Shown here in pieces: positions 57,795-64,000 of a stretch of DNA of 64,000 nt. The notes below the pieces were generated by a model. That model saw only the letters and a list, made by a program, of their open reading frames with translations, had not been told where the DNA came from and did not search any database. The first letter of the stretch is position 1, and each line of letters starts with the position of its first letter. Source of the DNA: Bacteroidales bacterium UBA6431 (GTDB lineage Bacteria; Bacteroidota; Bacteroidia; Bacteroidales; UBA932); assembly GCA_002439095.1 (NCBI GenBank), contig DJOT01000021.1, positions 62,001 through 126,000 on the forward strand, given 5' to 3'. The translations under genes were made by a program, and so were the position numbers.

Positions 57795-59257
57795 ATCTCA
57801 AGTCACTGGCCAAAGACACGGCGATATACGGGCTGAGCAGCATAGTGGGGAGATTTCTCAACTATCTGCTCGTCCCCCTGTATACCTATAAGATAGCAGC
57901 CGGCAGCGGAGGCTACGGTATCGTCACCAACCTCTACGCCTACACGGCGCTGTTTCTCGCCATCCTTACATTCGGGATGGAGACCACTTTCTTCCGCTTC
58001 GCCGGCAAGGAGGGGGAGGACGGCAAGATGGTGTACAGCACCGCCCTGCGCATGGTGGGATCTGTCGGGCTTGTTTTTCTCTTGCTGGTATTTGCGTTTC
58101 TTGGTCCGATATCCGGTGCGATGGGTTATTCTGATCACCCGGAGTATATCGGCTGTTTCGCGATCATAACCGCCCTCGATGCATTCCAGGCCATAATGTT
58201 CAGCCGTCTGCGCCAGCAGCACAGGCCGCTGCGCTTCATGGCCCTGAAGTTCGCCTATATCATCCCGAGCATCGCCATCAACCTGCTCCTTTTCCTTGTC
58301 CTGGACAAGGTTGCGGCCTTGCAGGGGATATATGACCGATTCAACGGGGGTGTGGGACTGATTTTCTTCGCCAACCTGCTCTGCACTTCGGTGGTGATGC
58401 TGCTCTTTATCCCTGAACTGAGGGGGATACGCTACGGTTTTGACAGGGCACTGGCCCGAAGAATGCTGCGTTATACCTGGCCGCTGCTGATACTGAGCCT
58501 GGTGGGGATACTCAACCAGGTGGCGGACAAGATCCTCTACCCGCGCCTTGTGCCCGGGGAGGAGGGGATGGTCCAGCTCGGCATCTACGGGGCCTGCGTC
58601 AAGATTGCGATGATCATGTCCCTGTTGACCCAGGCTTTCCGCTATGCCTACGAGCCTATAGTATTCGGTTCCGGCAAGGACCGCAACAGCCCTCAGACCC
58701 TTGCCGACGGGATGAAGTACTTTATCATCTTCACCCTGCTGGCCTTTTTGGCGGTCATGTTCTACATGCCTCTGCTCAAGTACTTCGTGGGCCGTTCCTA
58801 CTGGGAGGGGCTCGGGGTCGTGCCGATTGTGATGGCGGCGGAGATCTTCATGGGTGTCTATTTTAATCTCTCTTTCTGGTACAAGCTTACCGACCAGACC
58901 TGGTGGGGTGCCGTCATAAGCGCCATAGGAGCGGCCGTGATGATTGCTGTCAACGTGCTCTTCGTACCGGGATATGGCTATCGGGCCTGCGCCTGGGGAG
59001 GTTTTGCCGGCTATGGCACGGCCATGGTGCTCAGTTGGGCCATTGGCCGCAGGCGTTATCCGGTGCCTTACGACGGACGAACCATTGCGAAGTATGTCAT
59101 CATGGCAGTACTTCTCTATGCGCTGTCAGCACTCCCGGGCAGATTGTCTGACAATGTGCCTGTGGCGCTGACGCTGGTGTTCAATACGCTGCTCCTCGCT
59201 GTATATTGCCTGCCTCTGGCAAGGAGATTGATGGGAAATCGAATCAAAAAACAATAG
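57791..59257 (+). CDS. Polysaccharide flippase (MOP/Wzx-like)
   Basis: The 488-residue protein has about 12-14 membrane helices and the start LKSLAKDTAIYGLSSIVGRFLNYLLVPLYT that is typical of oligosaccharide flippases. It probably moves a lipid-linked glycan across the inner membrane. Its neighbourhood with galE supports a surface-glycan role, though no glycosyltransferases are adjacent. In Bacteroidota, similar single flippases could also handle lipid II (MurJ-like); that is less likely here. Confidence 0.9.
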   Translation: MNLKSLAKDTAIYGLSSIVGRFLNYLLVPLYTYKIAAGSGGYGIVTNLYAYTALFLAILTFGMETTFFRFAGKEGEDGKMVYSTALRMVGSVGLVFLLLVFAFLGPISGAMGYSDHPEYIGCFAIITALDAFQAIMFSRLRQQHRPLRFMALKFAYIIPSIAINLLLFLVLDKVAALQGIYDRFNGGVGLIFFANLLCTSVVMLLFIPELRGIRYGFDRALARRMLRYTWPLLILSLVGILNQVADKILYPRLVPGEEGMVQLGIYGACVKIAMIMSLLTQAFRYAYEPIVFGSGKDRNSPQTLADGMKYFIIFTLLAFLAVMFYMPLLKYFVGRSYWEGLGVVPIVMAAEIFMGVYFNLSFWYKLTDQTWWGAVISAIGAAVMIAVNVLFVPGYGYRACAWGGFAGYGTAMVLSWAIGRRRYPVPYDGRTIAKYVIMAVLLYALSALPGRLSDNVPVALTLVFNTLLLAVYCLPLARRLMGNRIKKQ

Positions 59258-59261
59258 TACA

Positions 59262-59948
59262 ATGAAACATTTCATCACAAAAACCCTCTGCTGCCTCGGT
59301 GCCGTGGCACTTGTGTGCAGTTGTGGCAACAATGCCAAGAAGGCGGAGCAGAAGGCCGCTGAGCAGGCCGCCGCAGACTCAATCGCAGCAGCAGAACAAA
59401 ATCAGAGAATAATGGATAAAATCGCACAACTCCCGGAGGAGCCGGTGTTTGACATCATCACCAGCATGGGTGTCATCAAGGTGAAACTCTACTCCAAGAC
59501 GCCTAAGCATCGTGAGAATTTCGAAAAACTCGCCCTCAGCAAGTTCTATGACGGGATTCTCTTTCACCGTGTCATCAACGGCTTCATGATCCAGACCGGC
59601 GACCCTCTCAGCAAGGATCCGGCCCAGAAGAGCCGTTTCGGTACCGGAGGCCCGGGCTACAATGTCCCGGCAGAGTTCGTCCCTGAGTACACCCACAAGA
59701 AAGGCGCTCTCGCCGCTGCACGTCGCGGTGATGCCGCCAACCCGCTCAAGGAGTCATCCGGCTCACAGTTCTATATAGTACAGGACCCTGTGGCCTGCGC
59801 CCAGCTTGACGGAGACTACACGGTGTTCGGAGAGACCATAGACGGTTTTGATGTCATAGACAAGATAGCATCCGTGGCTACTGACGCCCGCGACTGCCCT
59901 CAGCAGGACGTCAAAATAATTACAATAAAACTTGACGATGCGCAGTAG
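59262..59948 (+). CDS. Cyclophilin-type peptidyl-prolyl isomerase lipoprotein
   Basis: The 228-residue protein has a lipoprotein-like signal (VALVCSC, Cys near residue 20), an Ala/Lys-rich linker, and a cyclophilin domain (about 60-228) with FEKLALSKFYDGILFHRVINGFMIQTGDP and SGSQFYIVQDP. It should help fold exported proteins. It starts 4 bp after the flippase stop and is followed by a terminator. Confidence 0.92.
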   Translation: MKHFITKTLCCLGAVALVCSCGNNAKKAEQKAAEQAAADSIAAAEQNQRIMDKIAQLPEEPVFDIITSMGVIKVKLYSKTPKHRENFEKLALSKFYDGILFHRVINGFMIQTGDPLSKDPAQKSRFGTGGPGYNVPAEFVPEYTHKKGALAAARRGDAANPLKESSGSQFYIVQDPVACAQLDGDYTVFGETIDGFDVIDKIASVATDARDCPQQDVKIITIKLDDAQ

Positions 59949-60020
59949 TGTGGCACGGATATTGTAATAATTTTACTCGAATAGTTTTTTCATAGGTTTA
60001 ATTTTAGGTTAGAATTGCCG

Positions 60021-60048
60021 AGAGTTCTCGTTGTGAAACGAGAACTCT
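60021..60048 (+). terminator. Terminator after the galE-flippase-cyclophilin run
   Basis: A perfect 12-bp stem (60021-60032 with 60037-60048, AGAGTTCTCGTT and complement) with a four-base loop is followed by a T-rich stretch. The rest of the 279-bp gap (59949-60227) is A/T-rich and holds no gene; a small GTGCC/GGCAC inverted repeat occurs near 60130. Confidence 0.85.
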
Positions 60049-60214
60049 TTGTTTTGTAAGCGGAGAAAGGTAAGTTTCCGCATATTTGGCTAAGATTTTC
60101 GGGAATAGATTTCTTTTTGAAGAAGGAGTGTGCCGGTGGCACATGACTGATGATAAAAGGAATATAGACCGAAAAGATAGCCTAAGATGGGCAACTTATT
60201 TTTTGACGATTACT

Positions 60215-60222
60215 TATATTTG
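60215..60222 (+). promoter_or_regulatory. Promoter box immediately before the YqiA-like gene
   Basis: TATATTTG ends 5 bp before the ATG at 60228, so transcripts should start within a few bases of the start codon. No TTTG at the usual distance was seen. Confidence 0.5.
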
Positions 60223-60227
60223 TTCCC

Positions 60228-60785
60228 ATGAAAGTTCTCTTCATCCACGGCCTCGCATCATCGGGTGCCTACAAGATGTCTTCGTCACTCAGAATACTGC
60301 TGCGGCCCTGCGAGGTGGTGGCTCCCGACGTGCCCATTGACCCGGATGCGGCCTTGTCCATGCTTCTCGCCCTGCGGGATGAGACCAGACCCGATCTGGT
60401 GGTCGGCCTGTCGCTCGGGGGCTTCTGGGCGCAGAAGTTGCGCGGCTCACGCAAGATTCTGGTGAATCCGGACTTCCATGTCTCGCGCCTGCTGCGGACG
60501 AAGACAGGGGAGAATGAGTACCTTTCCCCGCGTGCGGACGGGGAGCGCACTTTTCTCATTGACGAGGACATCTGCTCTCGCTATGAGGCTCTGGAGAGGG
60601 TGCAGTTCGACTGTATGGACAATCCCGAGATTGAATTGACGCGCGGGATGTTCGCCCTTCAGGACGAGCTGGTGCACTGCGGTGACGAGTTTGAGCTCCA
60701 CTATCCCGGGAGGGGTGTAAGCTATCCTGGCGGTCATCTGCCCACTTTCCCCGAATTGAAGAAGTATCTGGTGCCGCTGGTTTGA
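60228..60785 (+). CDS. YqiA/UPF0227-type alpha/beta-fold hydrolase
   Basis: The 185-residue protein has the short alpha/beta-hydrolase pattern of the YqiA group: VLFIHGLASSGAYKMS, nucleophile Ser in VVGLSLGGFWAQKL, an Asp region near LQDELVHC and the final His in YPGGHLPTF. YqiA-like proteins are esterases, sometimes with CoA-ester activity. It has its own promoter box and appears monocistronic; the next gene has a separate promoter overlapping its stop. Confidence 0.88.
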   Translation: MKVLFIHGLASSGAYKMSSSLRILLRPCEVVAPDVPIDPDAALSMLLALRDETRPDLVVGLSLGGFWAQKLRGSRKILVNPDFHVSRLLRTKTGENEYLSPRADGERTFLIDEDICSRYEALERVQFDCMDNPEIELTRGMFALQDELVHCGDEFELHYPGRGVSYPGGHLPTFPELKKYLVPLV

Positions 60786-60810
60786 ATGTCGGTGATTTTT
60801 CGTATTTTTG
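60781..60810 (+). promoter_or_regulatory. Promoter of the DUF4954 gene
   Basis: TTTG (60781-60784), 18 bp, TATTTTTG (60803-60810). It overlaps the stop of the preceding gene and ends only 6 bp before the ATG at 60817, predicting a nearly leaderless mRNA. Confidence 0.72.
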
Positions 60811-60816
60811 GGAGCT

Positions 60817-63006
60817 ATGGAAAAAGTTACAGTACTGCCGCCGGAGAAACTCATCAACGGCTGGATCGATCCGTCATTCCTTCCCGCGGGGGAAGACAAG
60901 TATTATATCCGCAACCGTCAGGTCCGTGTCCCGGACGGCGGATGGCGGCATCTGACCAGCGACGAGATTGAGCGTCTGGTCAAAAACGACAACACAGCCT
61001 CCAGCTGGGACACCATCTGGGTAACGGACGAGTTTCTCCCTAAACTCATCAAAAACAACAAGTTCTACGGGACGGTGCGCATCGGCCGCGTGTCCGACAA
61101 CGGCTTGCAGTTCCACGACCTCAGGCTTCCTGTCGGGATCAGCAATTCCTCCATCCACTCGTGTGACATAGGTGATGACTGTGCCATACATGACGTGCAC
61201 TATCTCAGCCATTATATTATAGGTGACCGATGCATGCTCTTCAACATCCAGGAGATGTGTACCACCGACCATGCCAAGTTCGGCAACGGCATCATCAAGG
61301 ACGGAGAGGACGAGAGCGTGCGGGTACGCCTCCTGGTGATGAACGAGACGGGTTGCCGCGAAGTCTATCCTTTCGACGGCATGATCACGGCGGATGCCTA
61401 CCTGTGGGCCAAATATATAGATGACAAGCCGTTGCAGGAGCGCCTCAGGGCTATTACCCAGGCAGGCACGGATCATCACAGGGGGTATTACGGTACAGTG
61501 GGTGAAGGCTGTGTCATCAAGACGTCCCAGATCATCAAGGATGTCAAGGTGGGCCCGTGCTGCTACATCAAGGGAGCCAGCAAGCTCAAGAACATCACCA
61601 TAAACTCCTCCGAGGCCGAGCCGTCCCAGATAGGGGAAAACGTGATACTGGTCAACGGCATTGTGGGTTACGGGAGCCGCATCTTCTACGGCTGCACGGC
61701 GGTGAAGTTCATCATCGGAACCAACTGCAACCTCAAATACGGGGCGAGAGTAATCGATTCCATACTCGGTGACAACAGCACCATCTCATGCTGCGAGGTG
61801 CTCAACAACCTCATCTTCCCGGCACACGAGCAGCATCACAACAACTCGTTCCTCATCGCTTCGTGCCTCATGGGACAGTCCAACATGGCAGCCGGGGCTA
61901 CTGTGGGCTCCAACCACAACAGCCGCTCCAACGACAACGAGGTCGTGGCCGGGCGTGGATTCTGGCCGGGACTCTGCACATCGGTCAAACACTCTTCTGT
62001 TTTTGCCTCCTATGTCCTTTTGGCCAAGGGCGCCTATCCTGCCGAGATGAATATAAGGCTGCCTTTCAGCATGGTGAGCAACAACGAGAAGGAGGGACGT
62101 CTTGAGATTGTACCGGCGTTCTGGTGGTTATATAATATGTATGCACTCGCCCGCAACAGTTGGAAATACCAGACCCGCGACAAGCGAGTGACGAAGGTGC
62201 AGAACATAGAGTTCGACACCTATGCCCCTGATAGCATGGAGGAGGTCTTCGAGGCCAGAGCCCTGCTCGAAGAGTGGATAGGCCGTGCGTATCTTGGCAA
62301 AGAGGCGGAAGGTCTGGAGGCGGAAAAACTGCGCGAAAAAGGCCACCTTCTGATCTGCAAATACCCGAAGGTGGTTGATTCTCTGGAGGTGCTTGCCTTT
62401 GGAGCTGAGAAGAGTTCCCGCAAGGTTCTTGTCCGTCACCCGCTTCAGGCTTATGCGGCTTATGGAGACATGATAGTGCACTATGCCATGACCAATGTCC
62501 TGCGCTATATGGAGAAGCATCCGGATGAGAAACTGATGTCTCTCAACCATCTTGTCGAGGGAGAGCGGACGACCCTCTGGACCAATCTCGGCGGGCAGAT
62601 CATGAAGACTTCGGATGTGGATGCGCTGCGTGCCGACATAGGCTCCGGAGCGCTTGCCGGATGGGATGCCATCCACCGCCGGTATGATGAGCTTTGGGAG
62701 CGCTATCCAAATGATAAACTTATACACTCCATCCAGATGCTGCGTGATCTTTATGAGATGGACAATATCAGTGACTGCATGTGGAATACGTTCATAATAA
62801 AAGAAATGTACAATCAGGACTATATCTGCGAGCAAGTCCGGCGCACGCGACAGAAGGACTATCTCAACCCTTTCCGCCGTGCGACCTATCGCAGCGAAGC
62901 GGAGATGCTTGCAGCCATCGGCCCGCTTGAGGAGAACGGTTTCGTGCAGCAGATCGACAGCATGATGGCCGAGGACAGAGAACTGCTCAGAAGAATAAGA
63001 ATCTAA
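60817..63006 (+). CDS. DUF4954 left-handed beta-helix protein
   Basis: The 729-residue protein shows hexapeptide-type repeats (about 75-370), for example SIHSCDIGDDCAIHDVHYLS and GVSRSDNG-like turns, then a helical C-terminal half. This is the Bacteroidota DUF4954 family, which resembles LbH sugar-nucleotide acyl- or nucleotidyltransferases but has no assigned reaction. A TTG at 60808 is in frame but lies in the promoter box; MEKVTVLPPEKL at 60817 is the start. It is followed 14 bp later by the SIS-domain gene, suggesting a joint role in sugar-phosphate metabolism. Confidence 0.86.
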   Translation: MEKVTVLPPEKLINGWIDPSFLPAGEDKYYIRNRQVRVPDGGWRHLTSDEIERLVKNDNTASSWDTIWVTDEFLPKLIKNNKFYGTVRIGRVSDNGLQFHDLRLPVGISNSSIHSCDIGDDCAIHDVHYLSHYIIGDRCMLFNIQEMCTTDHAKFGNGIIKDGEDESVRVRLLVMNETGCREVYPFDGMITADAYLWAKYIDDKPLQERLRAITQAGTDHHRGYYGTVGEGCVIKTSQIIKDVKVGPCCYIKGASKLKNITINSSEAEPSQIGENVILVNGIVGYGSRIFYGCTAVKFIIGTNCNLKYGARVIDSILGDNSTISCCEVLNNLIFPAHEQHHNNSFLIASCLMGQSNMAAGATVGSNHNSRSNDNEVVAGRGFWPGLCTSVKHSSVFASYVLLAKGAYPAEMNIRLPFSMVSNNEKEGRLEIVPAFWWLYNMYALARNSWKYQTRDKRVTKVQNIEFDTYAPDSMEEVFEARALLEEWIGRAYLGKEAEGLEAEKLREKGHLLICKYPKVVDSLEVLAFGAEKSSRKVLVRHPLQAYAAYGDMIVHYAMTNVLRYMEKHPDEKLMSLNHLVEGERTTLWTNLGGQIMKTSDVDALRADIGSGALAGWDAIHRRYDELWERYPNDKLIHSIQMLRDLYEMDNISDCMWNTFIIKEMYNQDYICEQVRRTRQKDYLNPFRRATYRSEAEMLAAIGPLEENGFVQQIDSMMAEDRELLRRIRI

Positions 63007-63020
63007 TGACACTATAGACA

Positions 63021-64000
63021 ATGAACCTTAAAGAAAAGAAGTACTCCGAGTATGCGCTCGTGCGCGAGATGATGGGCACCGTCCCTACGGTAGAGAAGTT
63101 TGATCCGTCTTCAGCGGATTTTGTGGCTGATTCGCTCAGGCGAACAGGCCGTATCATGTTTTCCGGTGAGGGTTCCTCCAGGATAATGCCGGCTAAAAAT
63201 GCCCGATGCAGAGCTCTCCGCTGGGGCTTGTCTGCCGATGTCCAGCTTGAAGGCTCGCGTCAGGCCGCACTCTACGATTTGAGCGGATATACCGTCCTGG
63301 TGGATTCCAACTCGGGACGCACCAAGGAGGCGCTCGCCCTCGCCACGCAGCTCAAGGCCTCCGGACATAAGGAGTTCTTTTCATTGAGCGCCAACCCGGA
63401 CACCCCGATAGAAAAGGCTTGCGTGCGGGGCCATGTGCTTGGCTGCGGCTGGGAAGAGGCCGTGGCCGCCACCAAGAGCGTTGTGGAGCAGGGACTCTTT
63501 TGCGAGTCCATCATCTGGAACCTTGCCGGGAAGGACATGAAGGCCGCTCTTTCCGGACTGCCTGTCAAACTGGAGACGGCGTTGACTTTGCCTGTACCTT
63601 CTGAAGTCGTGGAGTGGGCCAAAGGGGCTAACACCATTTATTTCTGCGGCTACAACGATGGCGTGGCCGAGGAGCTTACTCTCAAGACCAACGAGATAAC
63701 CCGCCGCAAGAGTGACTGGTTGGAGGGTACTTATGCCGTGCACGGGATTGAAGAAGTGATGCAGGAGGGCGACATCGTCTTTCTGGTCAACCCTATAGAG
63801 AGTGAATACGACAAGTTCCTTTCTGTACTCGACGGGGCCGGGGTGCACACTGTGGCCATAGACACCAAAAAAACACCATTCGAAAAGACGATTATCGTTC
63901 CTGATGGTGGAGAAATGCAGCCTTATGTGTATCTTTGCGCCGGCTGGAATGTCCTGGTCGAAATCGCCGTCAGCGACGGTATCAACCTCGACAAGCCGCA
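63021..64000 (+). CDS. SIS-domain sugar isomerase-like protein, C-terminus outside window
   Basis: The open frame starts at ATG 63021 and runs off the right edge after 326 codons. It has two SIS-type units: TGRIMFSGEGSSRIMPAKNARCRAL and YTVLVDSNSGRTKEALALATQLK (about 45-120) in the first, and ANTIYFCGYNDGVAEELTLKTNEI (about 198-220) in the second, the plan of GlmS/AgaS-type sugar-phosphate isomerases and deglycases without a glutaminase domain. It lies 14 bp after the DUF4954 gene and is likely in the same operon. The substrate is unknown. Confidence 0.86.
   Translation, partial: MNLKEKKYSEYALVREMMGTVPTVEKFDPSSADFVADSLRRTGRIMFSGEGSSRIMPAKNARCRALRWGLSADVQLEGSRQAALYDLSGYTVLVDSNSGRTKEALALATQLKASGHKEFFSLSANPDTPIEKACVRGHVLGCGWEEAVAATKSVVEQGLFCESIIWNLAGKDMKAALSGLPVKLETALTLPVPSEVVEWAKGANTIYFCGYNDGVAEELTLKTNEITRRKSDWLEGTYAVHGIEEVMQEGDIVFLVNPIESEYDKFLSVLDGAGVHTVAIDTKKTPFEKTIIVPDGGEMQPYVYLCAGWNVLVEIAVSDGINLDKP

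Overview
The window looks like a chromosome segment from a GC-rich member of the Bacteroidales (Bacteroidota), most like Alistipes/Rikenellaceae or an uncultured relative. The reasons are Bacteroidota-type promoters (TTTG, 18-19 bp, TAnnTTTG) in front of several genes, few Shine-Dalgarno sites, and gene families typical of the phylum: NVEALA peptide with 6-bladed propeller lipoproteins, DUF4954, DUF3109, a FeoA-FeoB fusion and a GH115 enzyme. The family assignment is inference; there is no rRNA marker in the window.

Layout. 1-5.8 kb: a partial GH115 xylan alpha-glucuronidase gene, then an ABC ATPase/FtsX permease pair with a striking upstream control region. 5.85-7.2 kb: a 1.2-kb one-gene island (DUF1016 nuclease-like protein) inserted at the 3' end of tRNA-Ser(GCT), bounded by perfect 70-bp direct repeats. 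7.2-11.5 kb: an exported-hydrolase operon (C69 dipeptidase, serine-type sulfatase, alkaline phosphatase). 11.6-17.2 kb: a small exported protein, pheS, yhhQ-queF (queuosine supply, with a possible preQ1 riboswitch) and an S9 peptidase. 17.2-17.9 kb: a non-coding block of hairpins next to tRNA-Leu(TAA). 18-24.8 kb: the mreB-mreC-mreD-mrdA-rodA shape operon, divergent ispD, and an Lrp-type regulator. 24.8-31.5 kb: topA, a class A penicillin-binding protein, ddl and prmC. 31.5-41.2 kb: mostly conserved but poorly characterised genes (lipoprotein, U32 peptidase with TPR protein, a degenerate M16 protein, DUF3109, coiled-coil protein) and hemW.

41.2-47.2 kb: non-coding repeats, FeoAB with a Cys-rich partner, tRNA-Leu(GAG), and two paralogous propeller lipoproteins with a frameshifted NVEALA peptide gene between them. 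47.2-50.5 kb: a ScdA_N-hemerythrin-LuxR fusion regulator coupled to queH, then an ATPase/PD-(D/E)XK gene preceded by two near-identical hairpins. 50.5-56.2 kb: a complete MacAB/TolC-like efflux operon. 56.2-64 kb: galE, phosphoesterase, flippase, cyclophilin lipoprotein, YqiA-like hydrolase, DUF4954 beta-helix protein and a partial SIS-domain protein.

Functional threads: envelope growth (mre/mrd, two PBPs, ddl, galE, flippase), queuosine supply (yhhQ, queF, queH in two places), and lipoprotein/ABC export. The most novel-looking signals are non-coding: a 120-bp composite repeat built as 36-nt hairpin, 48-nt spacer, 36-nt hairpin (three copies, arms covary); the integrase-less tRNA island; the hairpin pair in front of the ATPase gene; and the candidate preQ1 switch.
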